Source: G963678255 sp963678255 (lineage in GTDB: Bacteria; Cloacimonadota; Cloacimonadia; Cloacimonadales; WRIO01). From it: a stretch of DNA of 64,000 nt. Below the pieces are notes generated by a model. That model had not been told where the DNA came from and did not search any database. It saw only the letters and a list, made by a program, of their open reading frames with translations. The stretch is from positions 62,001 through 126,000 of the forward strand of contig CAXXTW010000001.1 in the NCBI GenBank assembly GCA_963678255.2, read 5' to 3'. Below, one piece after another: positions 8,654 to 17,178 of the stretch (its first letter is position 1; the number at the start of each line of letters is the position of its first letter). Made by a program: the position numbers and the translations under genes.

Positions 8654-10087
8654 ATGGGAAAGACAGTACTAATAATGGTCGCCCTAGTAGTAGTGATTGT
8701 AGGTACTATCATTGTTTCTATAAATAGCGCACAGTTAAAGCTAACCACAAATTTAGGCGATGATAATGACATGAAACTAGCTAAATTTATCTCAAACACT
8801 TATGCTCATAATGCTGTAAAAGACATTAGAACAAAATATATTAATGGATCGAACATCACAATAACATTGTCACCTAATAAGTACAAGCAAGAGTCCGATG
8901 TTTTAAACATCGCCAATTCTGCAGCAACTGTGTATGTTTACACCGATTCAATACCAGGTATCAAGCATTTAGTATTTAATGAAGAATGGGGAGTCATGTC
9001 TATAGGACGTGTAAATGCTGCTGTATGTACGACTAAAACTGTGTATAAGAGAATGCCTTTTGCAGAATTTGGTTTATTTGCCAATAGTTTCCCAAATTCA
9101 TATTATGGTGATGGTGAGTTAATTGATGGCCCTGTCTATGTTAATGGCTATTTAGGCGTTGGTACATTTAATAAATACTCAAGTTCTTTAAAAGATTATC
9201 CTAAGAATTCAGGTCCTATCTTCACGGATATTCTCTTTGTTACAAAAACTATAAACTATACTCCAAAAGACTTTGGTAAATATTTTAAGGGCTATACTGG
9301 TGGAACCCCCATTACAAATCATGACATTATCTCAATGCCCGTTAAAAATAATAAACTAGATTTAGGATTTGATCTATCAAAAACCTTTAGCCTTACCTTC
9401 AATGGAAAAACTTATTGTTACATATTCCTCAGAGGTGAAAATCTAAAGTTAAGTACTAACAGCATTGAAAATGATGCTGATGATGTTAAAATGAAGATTA
9501 GTGATTTAAAAAGTAAAGGGTATATCCTTTATAATGATAATCCCTCTAAACAAATCCGAGTAAAAGGATTTTTAAAAGGAAATCTTTCAATCGTTACAGA
9601 AGGAAATCTATACGCTGATAGTAGTCTTGTCTATCAATCTGTCTATAAAAATCAAAAATTTATTGATAAATGTGTTGCAGCAGAATATATGGCTCTTCCT
9701 GATAAAGATAAGAGTATGCTTGGACTTATGTGTAATGGAAACTTTATTGTAAGCAACAACTGTGAACCTTATAATTATAATGTCCTTATTACTGCAAATG
9801 TATTGTCTAATAAAGAGATAACCATTATTGAAACTGGTATGGGCACCTATAAATGGGATTATAACAACAAAACCAAAGAATATTTCCCCAGACACTTTAT
9901 TGTTTATGGAGGTCGTACTCAAAACTCTCTCCAAGCTCAAACTTACAATCCCAGCGATAAACATGGTCTTCGTGAAGTCATTAATTATGACAGACGCTTA
10001 AAAGAACAAGTGCCTCCTGGTGCTCCATATACAGACAAAGGCGCACGAATCAGTGTTTGGAAAGAATCTTTTGCCACAATAAAATAA
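8654..10087 (+). CDS. Exported pilin-like surface protein, copy 1 of a tandem pair
   Basis: This 477-aa protein begins MGKTVLIMVALVVVIVGTII. A Met-Gly(-Lys) leader and one hydrophobic helix are followed by an extended extracellular domain rich in Asn, Tyr and Gly. It is about two-thirds identical by eye to the next gene. Strongly conserved blocks include EWGVMSIGRVNAA, FPNSYYGDGELIDGPVYVNG, SGPIFTDI, and near the C-terminus PRHFIVYGGRTQN. The repeated 'GPVYVNG', 'GNLYADSS' and 'CNGNFIV' style strands suggest a beta-helix-like fold. The N-terminus resembles that of the pilin, so pilus-associated display is possible. GGAGGAAGT precedes ATG 8654. DUF4900-like proteins came to mind but I cannot confirm this. 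Confidence 0.85.
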   Translation: MGKTVLIMVALVVVIVGTIIVSINSAQLKLTTNLGDDNDMKLAKFISNTYAHNAVKDIRTKYINGSNITITLSPNKYKQESDVLNIANSAATVYVYTDSIPGIKHLVFNEEWGVMSIGRVNAAVCTTKTVYKRMPFAEFGLFANSFPNSYYGDGELIDGPVYVNGYLGVGTFNKYSSSLKDYPKNSGPIFTDILFVTKTINYTPKDFGKYFKGYTGGTPITNHDIISMPVKNNKLDLGFDLSKTFSLTFNGKTYCYIFLRGENLKLSTNSIENDADDVKMKISDLKSKGYILYNDNPSKQIRVKGFLKGNLSIVTEGNLYADSSLVYQSVYKNQKFIDKCVAAEYMALPDKDKSMLGLMCNGNFIVSNNCEPYNYNVLITANVLSNKEITIIETGMGTYKWDYNNKTKEYFPRHFIVYGGRTQNSLQAQTYNPSDKHGLREVINYDRRLKEQVPPGAPYTDKGARISVWKESFATIK

Positions 10088-10103
10088 TTCTTAAACATAT
10101 CTT

Positions 10104-10133
10104 AAAAAAGGAGGAGCAATCCTCCTTTTTCTT
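10104..10133 (+). terminator. Rho-independent terminator after copy 1
   Basis: AAAAAGGAGGA, a GCAA loop and TCCTCCTTTTT form a perfect hairpin with a T tract about 20 bases after the stop codon at 10087. The two paralogs therefore have separate transcripts, consistent with a second sigma-54 promoter directly behind the hairpin. Confidence 0.9.
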
Positions 10134-10134
10134 T

Positions 10135-10151
10135 TTGGCATAAGAATGGCT
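10135..10151 (+). promoter_or_regulatory. Sigma-54-like promoter of the second surface-protein gene
   Basis: TTGGCATAAGAATGGCT has the GG-N10-GC spacing. It begins 2 bases after the terminator T tract of the upstream paralog and lies 36 bases before ATG 10187. Confidence 0.7.
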
Positions 10152-10186
10152 TTTATTATTGATAAATAAGAAAATGGAGGAGCGAT

Positions 10187-11623
10187 ATGGGAAAGACAGT
10201 TTTGATCTCGTTAGGCTTGATGTTATTTATCGCAGGCTTAATCATTGTTGCCATTAATAGTGATGAACTTCGTTTAGTGACCGGATTGGGAAATGATAGT
10301 GACACTAAACTGGCAAAGTTTATTTCTAACACGTATGCACATAATACTGTTAAAGATATTCGAAGCTTATACATTGATCAAGCTTCTCTCATTATTGCTT
10401 TATCTCCAACTTATTATGTCCAAGATAGTAACATTTTTGAAATTGCTAACTCTGAAGTAAAGGTCATGGTTTACACAGATTCTTTGCCTGGTATTAAAAA
10501 ATTAATGCCAAACAAAGAATGGGGCGTTATGTCTATAGGCAGAGTTAATGCAGCCATTTGTACCACAAAAACTGTTTATAAAAGAATGCCATTCACTGAA
10601 TTTAGTTTATTTACAAATAGCTTTCCAAATTCTTATTATGGAGATGGTGAATTGATTGATGGACCTGTTTATGTAAATGGCTTTTTAGGAGTTGGAACTT
10701 TTAACAAATATAGTAGTACATTAAAAGGCTTTCCTCTAAATTCAGGCCCCATTTTCACGGACATTATTTTTGTCACAAAATCAGTTAGTTATTCTCCTAA
10801 AGAATTTGCCAATTATTTTAAAGGCTACAAAGGCGGTCAACCTATCATCAACCATCCCATTATAGCCATGCCTACAAGAAGCAATAAATTAGACCTGAAT
10901 TATGACCTCTCAAAGACATATCAGTTAACCAGCGGGGGGAATACCTACGGTTATATTTTCCTGAGAGGAGAATACTTAAGACTCAGTATTGATAATATCG
11001 AAAATAATGGCGATGATAAGGTTATTAAAATCAGTGATCTTGCTGAAAAAAGCAATATTTTATATAATAGCAATGCCCAAAAAGATATACGAGTTAAAGG
11101 ATTTATTAAAGGAAAACTTTCCATTATCACTGAAGGAAATTTATATGCTGATAGCAGTATTGTCTATCAATCACTTTATAAAAATCAAGCCTTTATAGAC
11201 AAATGTATAAAAGGTGAGTATATACCATTACCCAGTGGTGACAACAGCCTTCTTGGATTATTCTGTAATGGAAATTTTGTTGTCAGTGATAAATGTGAAC
11301 CCAATAATTATAATGTTTTAATAACGGGCAATATCCTCTCCAACAAACAAATCACCATCATAGAAACCGGTATGGGAGTTTATATGTGGCTTTGGAACAA
11401 TCAAACAAAAGAATATAATCCCAGACATTTCATAGTTTATGGGGGAAGAACTCAAAACACCATGCAGGCACAAACCTATAATCCAAGCTATAAACACGGA
11501 CTAAGAGAAGTGTTAACTTATGACAAACGCTTAAAAGATCAAGTGCCTCCTGGTGGACCTTATACAGACAAAGGGGCTCGTATTAGTGTTTGGGATGAAA
11601 AATTTGCCAAATATAAGCCATAA
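10187..11623 (+). CDS. Exported pilin-like surface protein, copy 2 of a tandem pair
   Basis: This 478-aa protein begins MGKTVLISLGLMLFIAGLII and aligns with copy 1 along its whole length without large gaps. Most differences are conservative and lie in the middle third, while the YYGDGELIDGPVYVNG block and the C-terminal TYNPS-KHGLREV and PYTDKGARISVW blocks are nearly identical. This pattern indicates an old tandem duplication under purifying selection. It has its own sigma-54-type promoter, its own terminator, and an ideal ribosome-binding site (GGAGGAGCGAT). No enzymatic motif is visible; an extracellular structural or adhesive role is an inference from the leader and fold-like repeats. Confidence 0.85.
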   Translation: MGKTVLISLGLMLFIAGLIIVAINSDELRLVTGLGNDSDTKLAKFISNTYAHNTVKDIRSLYIDQASLIIALSPTYYVQDSNIFEIANSEVKVMVYTDSLPGIKKLMPNKEWGVMSIGRVNAAICTTKTVYKRMPFTEFSLFTNSFPNSYYGDGELIDGPVYVNGFLGVGTFNKYSSTLKGFPLNSGPIFTDIIFVTKSVSYSPKEFANYFKGYKGGQPIINHPIIAMPTRSNKLDLNYDLSKTYQLTSGGNTYGYIFLRGEYLRLSIDNIENNGDDKVIKISDLAEKSNILYNSNAQKDIRVKGFIKGKLSIITEGNLYADSSIVYQSLYKNQAFIDKCIKGEYIPLPSGDNSLLGLFCNGNFVVSDKCEPNNYNVLITGNILSNKQITIIETGMGVYMWLWNNQTKEYNPRHFIVYGGRTQNTMQAQTYNPSYKHGLREVLTYDKRLKDQVPPGGPYTDKGARISVWDEKFAKYKP

Positions 11624-11624
11624 G

Positions 11625-14045
11625 CTATTCAAATAACATTTCTATCAGACTGCTCATTTCTACGATGAGTAGTCTGATTTCTTTTTCTAGTTCATCATAT
11701 AATGTGTCAACCTCAGCCCATTCATTATTTTTACCTGCTTGTTCCAATTCTGCTGACAGTTCTTGACTCTTTATAGCAAAAAAAGTTCTCAAGGATCCTT
11801 TTAATGTATGGGCAGATTTTTGTAAGTCATTTGATTTTTTCTCGCTAATAGCTTTCTTTATGTTATCTAAATAATTGGGTAAAATTTGTAGAAACATTTC
11901 TATAATTTCCAAAATAAAGTCTTTGTCATTGTTTTGGTTTTTAAAAAAAGCTTCTTTATTCATCGATGCTGTCTCTATTTTTGGGATAGGCTGTATTGTT
12001 TCAATGACTGATGAAGAATCTTTCTTTATTAGATACCTTACCTTTTGATTAAGCTCATTTAAATTAATAGGTTTAATCATACAATCATCCAAACCAATGG
12101 CTAGGCATTTATCAATTTCTTCTTGTAAAGAATAAGCCGTTAGAGCAATAATAGGTGTATGTTTAAACTCTCCATGTTCGATTTGACGAATAATGCGGGT
12201 TGCTTCATAACCATTTATTATCGGCATTTGCAAATCCATTAATATCAAATCAAAATCTTCTTTTTGGTAATGCTCGACAGCTTCTTTTCCATTCATGGCA
12301 ATTTTTACAGTATGCCCAACTTTCTCTAATAATTTCTGAGCAAATTTTCTATTAATTGATTCATCTTCCACAAGAAGGATGTTTAACAAAGGAATATCTT
12401 CCTGAATTTCTTCAATTTCTTGCTTAATACTAAAATTTAATTCTGTTAATATTGAATTAATGAGCTCAACTGATGAGACTGGTTTTCTAAGAAAAGTATG
12501 AATACCTAATTGAATAGCATAATCTGGAAGATCATAACTACTCATCCCAGTTATAATGATTATCTTTGTCTGTTTAAAAAAGGAATCTTGACGGATAAAT
12601 TCTGCTATCTCCCAGCCAGTACATTCTTTTAACACAAGATCCAGCAAAATCACATCATATTGATGATTGTCTTTTTTGCTTAATTCTAAAAAATGTTTTG
12701 TTTCATCCTGATCACTAGCAGAATCTGAAACAATTCCATATTTAGAAAGTTCGTTTCTAAAGTATTTCCTGATTCCTGCACTATCATCTATGATGAGAAT
12801 TCGTTTATCTTTTAATAAGTTTATTGTTGGATTATGATCAGAATTAGATTTTATAAAATCTAATAAAACTGTAAAATGAAACTCACTCCCTTTTCCAATC
12901 TCTGATTCAACCGTTAACTCTCCTCCCATAATTTCCACTAAATGTTTACTAATGGCTAATCCTAAACCTGAACCTGTTGTTTTTTTTTCCTCAACTGAAT
13001 TTTCTATTTGAAAAAAAGGATCAAAAATCCGATTAATAAAACATTTATCCATACCTTTACCAGTATCTGTTACTACAAATTTCAGCATTATCTTCTCAGC
13101 ATTTATCCACTCTTTTTTTATATCAATTCTAATTTCACCTTTTGTTGTAAATTTTATTGCATTCCCAATTAAATTAATTAAGATTTGATTGACCTTTCCA
13201 TAATCACCAATTAAGTGTTGTGGAATATCAGGACTTTGTTCATAAATCAATTCCAAACCTTTTTGATGAGCTTTTATAGTTAAAGTCTTCAGCATTGAAA
13301 CGATTTTATCATTGAGGGTAAATTGTTCTTTTCTTACTTCCAGTTTATTCGCATTTATTCGTGAATAATCAAGAATATCATTTATTATGCTTAGAAGACT
13401 ATCTGATGAGTTTAAAATAAGCTCTATATATTCTTTTTGTTCTGCGGTCAATTCTGTTCTGGCTAACAAATTAGTTAGCCCAATAATCCCGTTTAATGGC
13501 GTTCTCAGTTCATGACTCATATTTGATAAAAAACTAACTTGGGTGAGTTTAATCGAATTATAGGATGTGTATTCAAAATCGTCATCAGCATTATTTTGAA
13601 GTATTTGATTATTCTCAAGATTTGTAATATATTCCAAGGTTTTTAAATAATTCTGTTGAGATTTTTTAGCCAAAGCAAACTGAAGTTCTATTATTTTTTT
13701 ATTCTGTTTGATTCCAATAACGGCATCAGGTAAAAAATCTTCAAAATCGGATTCAGGGTTATAATTATCAGGATTTTGACAAATCATCATAATTGGTACT
13801 ATTTTTCGGATTTTGTTAAAACTAATCTTATTTTTTATTTTTATGATATCCTTCAGATTCATAAAAAAATAATCATAACCATCATCTTTTGTTAATAAAT
13901 CAGAAAGAGTGTAATTGGTTTCAGAAGAAATATCATTGCTTAAAGTATCAAAATTTTGCTGAGTTACCTGATTTCCAAGCTTTTCCAAAAATTCTATACA
14001 ATCAATATCAATATCATTAAATTTTAGAAAGAAAATTTTTTTCAT
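11625..14045 (-). CDS. Soluble hybrid histidine kinase with two receivers and an HPt domain
   Basis: This roughly 806-aa phosphorelay protein has no membrane helix. Residues 1-130 look like a degenerate receiver or pseudo-receiver. Then come HisKA with SNMSHELRTPLNGIIGL (His near 175), HATPase with DTGKGMD and GSGLGLAI, receiver 1 (about 408-530, Asp in LLDLVLKE), receiver 2 (about 550-670, Asp in LMDLQMP) and HPt with AHTLKGSLRTF (His near 743). I place the start at ATG 14045, preceded by AAAGAGGT; the in-frame extension to 14090 has no ribosome-binding site. It presumably feeds phosphate to a separate output through its HPt. No output partner is obvious beyond the adjacent sigma-54 systems. 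Confidence 0.92.
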   Translation of the reverse strand: MKKIFFLKFNDIDIDCIEFLEKLGNQVTQQNFDTLSNDISSETNYTLSDLLTKDDGYDYFFMNLKDIIKIKNKISFNKIRKIVPIMMICQNPDNYNPESDFEDFLPDAVIGIKQNKKIIELQFALAKKSQQNYLKTLEYITNLENNQILQNNADDDFEYTSYNSIKLTQVSFLSNMSHELRTPLNGIIGLTNLLARTELTAEQKEYIELILNSSDSLLSIINDILDYSRINANKLEVRKEQFTLNDKIVSMLKTLTIKAHQKGLELIYEQSPDIPQHLIGDYGKVNQILINLIGNAIKFTTKGEIRIDIKKEWINAEKIMLKFVVTDTGKGMDKCFINRIFDPFFQIENSVEEKKTTGSGLGLAISKHLVEIMGGELTVESEIGKGSEFHFTVLLDFIKSNSDHNPTINLLKDKRILIIDDSAGIRKYFRNELSKYGIVSDSASDQDETKHFLELSKKDNHQYDVILLDLVLKECTGWEIAEFIRQDSFFKQTKIIIITGMSSYDLPDYAIQLGIHTFLRKPVSSVELINSILTELNFSIKQEIEEIQEDIPLLNILLVEDESINRKFAQKLLEKVGHTVKIAMNGKEAVEHYQKEDFDLILMDLQMPIINGYEATRIIRQIEHGEFKHTPIIALTAYSLQEEIDKCLAIGLDDCMIKPINLNELNQKVRYLIKKDSSSVIETIQPIPKIETASMNKEAFFKNQNNDKDFILEIIEMFLQILPNYLDNIKKAISEKKSNDLQKSAHTLKGSLRTFFAIKSQELSAELEQAGKNNEWAEVDTLYDELEKEIRLLIVEMSSLIEMLFE
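11644..11690 (+). terminator. Terminator of copy 2, lying inside the 3' coding end of the opposite hybrid kinase gene
   Basis: Arms 11644-11657 and 11665-11678 pair over 14 bp with a single G-T wobble and a 7-nt loop, then TTCTTTTTCT follows. It starts about 20 bases after the stop codon of the plus-strand gene and lies wholly within the last codons of the convergent hybrid kinase gene. Confidence 0.8.
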
Positions 14046-14279
14046 TAAGACCTCTTTAATAAGATTACTTCTCATTCTTAAAAAAGTCAAGCAAAAAGTA
14101 GTCTTGTTACAAAATAAATAGAAAGAACCTCTGTGTTTTACCTGTATGTAGTTGTGGATTGCCAGTTGACAACCTTTCTTTTAAAAAGATAATTGAAAGG
14201 AACAATAAAATGCAACTTAAGGAATGAATTATTAATTTATTAGTTGATAGAGCACTTTGCTAATCAGATAATCATGATC

Positions 14280-15611
14280 CTATTGAGGCAAAATTATTTC
14301 AAAACAAGTCGATATATTAGTTTCAGATTGGACAGATATCCTGCCTTTGAGTCTGTTTATTACTTGTTTGACAATACTCAATCCGATTCCACTACCATTT
14401 TTTTTTGTTGTATAAAATGGAATAAATATTTTATCTAGATTATTCTTTGGAATACCAGGTCCATTATCTATCACTCTGATTTTAATCTGATTTAGATCAT
14501 TCTTTTCAAGAAAGATTTCAACTGTTCCCTGAGTAGAATTATCTAATACTTCTAAAGCATTATTAATTAAATTGATCATAGCTTGTTCCAAAAGTCTTTC
14601 ATCTGAAGTAAAATTAAAATTATTGATGGGTAAATGATACATAACCTTTATTGATGAATTTTTTAATGAATGTGCTGTCAGTTGATTTAATCGATTTAAA
14701 AAGTCAGAAGTTGATATTGATTTGTAAACAGGTTTTGGAATTTTAACTAAATTACGAAATGATTCAACAAAGGACAATAAACCCACACTGCGTTTATGAA
14801 TTGTATCGACTGCATTTTTTATATCTGAGTAATTTTGAGGAGTATGCTCATCAATCATTACAGAAATTGTTGAGGCTAAGGAGGTGATCGGTGTAATTGA
14901 ATTCATGATTTCATGTGTTAATACCCGAATTAACTTTTGCCAAGCTTCAATCTCATTTTCTTCCATTTCAGATCGTATGTCCTGAATAGTTATTAATTTC
15001 AACCATTTATCCTTAAATTGAAGACGAGTACATTGAACCATATAGGTTTTGCTTTCATGATTAAGTTCGGATTTATAAGTAATCTTCTCATCATCTTTCA
15101 ATGACTGGATGATTTCAATAAGATCATGATGTGTTTCATATAAATCACGAACATAATAAGGATTATTATTCATAAAGATAGTCTTTCCAGCTTGATTTAT
15201 TCGATCAATTTTACCAGCTTGATCATAAGTAAGAATCCCAATACCTAATTGATCAATAACCATGTTTAAGTAATATATTTGCTCATCACGCTGTGATTTT
15301 ATTTGTTGCACTTCGATCCGAACTCTGTCAAATAATTGGTGTAATCTAAAAAAACTTCCTCCCAAAGATTGAAAATGAAATATTCGGTTAAAATCAGAAT
15401 TTATTATTGATTCTAAAAATGAAATATAATGATTATTGATCCGATCAATGTAAGAATAGAGATTAAACATCATATAAATAAAAGCCAATAGAAAAAATAT
15501 TGAAATAAAAATATAATGACCATTAAATACAGTAAGTATAAATGCTGATAAAAAAAACATTGTACATAACATCCGCAAAGCAAGTTGAAATCTAAAGTTT
15601 TTAAATCCCAT
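14280..15611 (-). CDS. Sensor histidine kinase, NtrB-like, paired with sigma-54 regulator
   Basis: This 443-aa kinase has two closely spaced membrane helices (about 12-48) with almost no periplasmic loop, then a coiled linker, a PAS domain (about 110-210), an H-box VLTHEIMNSITPI (His near 230) and an HATPase domain with DNGPGIP and GSGIGLSI. Its start overlaps the regulator gene by 11 bases, so the pair is translationally coupled. With little outside the membrane it probably senses a membrane or cytoplasmic signal. Divergence from the efflux operon suggests it governs that operon. Kinase/regulator/adaptor/ABC clusters of this kind are common in Bacteroidota-like genomes. Confidence 0.92.
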   Translation of the reverse strand: MGFKNFRFQLALRMLCTMFFLSAFILTVFNGHYIFISIFFLLAFIYMMFNLYSYIDRINNHYISFLESIINSDFNRIFHFQSLGGSFFRLHQLFDRVRIEVQQIKSQRDEQIYYLNMVIDQLGIGILTYDQAGKIDRINQAGKTIFMNNNPYYVRDLYETHHDLIEIIQSLKDDEKITYKSELNHESKTYMVQCTRLQFKDKWLKLITIQDIRSEMEENEIEAWQKLIRVLTHEIMNSITPITSLASTISVMIDEHTPQNYSDIKNAVDTIHKRSVGLLSFVESFRNLVKIPKPVYKSISTSDFLNRLNQLTAHSLKNSSIKVMYHLPINNFNFTSDERLLEQAMINLINNALEVLDNSTQGTVEIFLEKNDLNQIKIRVIDNGPGIPKNNLDKIFIPFYTTKKNGSGIGLSIVKQVINRLKGRISVQSETNISTCFEIILPQ

Positions 15612-16965
15612 ATTTTTCCAATCTTCTATATAAAGCTGAACGTGTTAATCCCAATTCTTTCGCAGCAAATGTTATATTTCCCTGATGCTTTTTTATCACC
15701 TGCATTATTGCATTTTTTTCTAGATCTGATAACTGATAAGACTTATTAGTCTCAACATGAGTTGACTGATTTAAATAACTAAAATCTTCTTTTTGAATTG
15801 TTTTTGTCGCTAAGATGACTGAACGTTCAATAGCATGTTGAAGTTCTCTGATATTTCCTGGCCAAGAATACTCAGAAAGAAACCGCATTGCAGAAGTATC
15901 TATATCCAGTGTTTGCTTATTATATTTTTTCCTAAAAACAGTGAAATAATGACTGACCAACAAAGGGATATCCTCTTTTCTTTCTCGGAGAGAAGGTAAA
16001 TTTATTTCGACAGTATTAATCCTGAATAGTAAATCTTTTCTAAAATACTCTCCAGATTTCAATCTTGATAGTGGCTCATTTGTAGCACAAATTAAACGAA
16101 CATTGATTGGCTTTGATCTATTTGACCCAATAGGAATGATCTCCTTTTTTTCTAAAACTGTCAAAAGCTTTGCCTGTTGATGAAGATTCAGATTACCAAT
16201 CTCATCAAGAAACAATGTCCCCTCTTCTGCTAACTCAAAACGTCCGATTTTTTCTTTTTTTGCATCAGTAAAAGCTCCTTTCAGATACCCAAATAATTCT
16301 GCTTCAAATAACGTTTCTGGAATAGACCCCAAATCAACCATTAAGAAAATATTATTCTTCTTTAAAGAGCAATTATGAATTGCCCTTGCTACTAACTCTT
16401 TGCCTGTTCCATTTTCTCCTGTTATTAAAATATTCGCTTCTGTTGGAGCAACTTTCTTTATCATTTCAAAAACTTCTATCATTTGTGAGGATTGACCAAT
16501 AATATTATGAAAAGGAGCATTCATTTCATTTAGTAAAACATGTTGTTTCTGGATTAACTTTTCTCTTTCCCTTTTTGAATTTGCCAATTCATAAGCTGAA
16601 ATTATGGTTGCCAGAAGCTTTTCATTCTGCCAGGGTTTTAAAATAAAATCCAAAGCCCCTTCTTTAAGTGCTTTCACTGCTTTTTCTATATCTCCATAAG
16701 CTGTCATAAAGATCACCTGAACAAAAGGATCAATCCCATGTATTTCTTTCAATAAGTCAAACCCTTCATCCCCACTACAAGTATCTCTTGAATAATTCAT
16801 ATCAAGTAAAACTACGTCAAATTGTTTCTCCTGTATTAATAAAGAAACATTTTGAGGATTACTTTCAGTGACAGCATCAATTCCATTATTTTTTAAAAAT
16901 AGCTTTAATGAAAATAAAACATCTAAATCATCATCAACGGCTAGGACACTTACTTTGTCAGACAT
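15601..16965 (-). CDS. Sigma-54-dependent response regulator (NtrC family) next to efflux operon
   Basis: This 454-aa activator has a receiver (acidic AVDDD, phospho-Asp in LLDMNYSRD near 54), an AAA+ domain (Walker A GENGTGKE near 178, loop GAFTDA near 230, Walker B EGTLFLDE) and a C-terminal Fis-type helix-turn-helix (GLTRSALYRRLEKYGI). The motif NYSRDTCSGDEG is typical of the subgroup found beside MacB-like ABC transporters. I chose ATG 16965 because GGAGG sits 5 bases upstream; an in-frame ATG at 16989 has none. Two inverted-repeat boxes between this gene and the divergent operon are its likely binding sites. Confidence 0.93.
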   Translation of the reverse strand: MSDKVSVLAVDDDLDVLFSLKLFLKNNGIDAVTESNPQNVSLLIQEKQFDVVLLDMNYSRDTCSGDEGFDLLKEIHGIDPFVQVIFMTAYGDIEKAVKALKEGALDFILKPWQNEKLLATIISAYELANSKREREKLIQKQHVLLNEMNAPFHNIIGQSSQMIEVFEMIKKVAPTEANILITGENGTGKELVARAIHNCSLKKNNIFLMVDLGSIPETLFEAELFGYLKGAFTDAKKEKIGRFELAEEGTLFLDEIGNLNLHQQAKLLTVLEKKEIIPIGSNRSKPINVRLICATNEPLSRLKSGEYFRKDLLFRINTVEINLPSLRERKEDIPLLVSHYFTVFRKKYNKQTLDIDTSAMRFLSEYSWPGNIRELQHAIERSVILATKTIQKEDFSYLNQSTHVETNKSYQLSDLEKNAIMQVIKKHQGNITFAAKELGLTRSALYRRLEKYGI

Positions 16966-17022
16966 TAAATCCTCCAATTTAATAAACATTATGATAATCT
17001 AAAATTCTTGTCAAGAATTACC

Positions 17023-17056
17023 GTCCATTATCGGACAGATAATCCCATTATCGAAC
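17023..17056 (+). promoter_or_regulatory. Pair of enhancer-like regulator boxes
   Basis: Box 1 (17023-17036) reads GTCCATTATCGGAC, with GTCC/GGAC inverted arms. Box 2 (17043-17056) reads TCCCATTATCGAAC, 11 of 14 bases the same. They are spaced exactly 20 bp apart, about two helical turns, and lie about 80-110 bp upstream of the -24 element at 17133. This is the classic arrangement for an NtrC-type activator of a sigma-54 promoter. Confidence 0.65.
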
Positions 17057-17132
17057 AGTATCCTCTTAATATAGGATTGATTTCCTTCTCGTATTTGTTT
17101 GTTTTATATTGTTTTAACATGATTCTCTCTTT

Positions 17133-17149
17133 TTGGCATTAAGAATGCA
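17133..17149 (+). promoter_or_regulatory. Sigma-54-like promoter of the efflux operon
   Basis: TTGGCATTAAGAATGCA has GG-N10-GC spacing and a TGCA -12 box, the best consensus match of the four in this window. The first gene starts 30 bases later at 17179. Confidence 0.78.
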
Positions 17150-17178
17150 CTTAATAAAAGAATTTATAAAGGGGAATT

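Noticed and set aside
8587..8799. Minus-strand 70-aa frame over the start of the first surface gene
   Set aside because: It overlaps the sigma-54 promoter and the signal region of a well-supported gene on the other strand and has no ribosome-binding site.
9608..9964. Minus-strand 118-aa frame inside the first surface gene
   Set aside because: It is a shadow of a conserved paralogous gene; the reading gives no recognisable protein.
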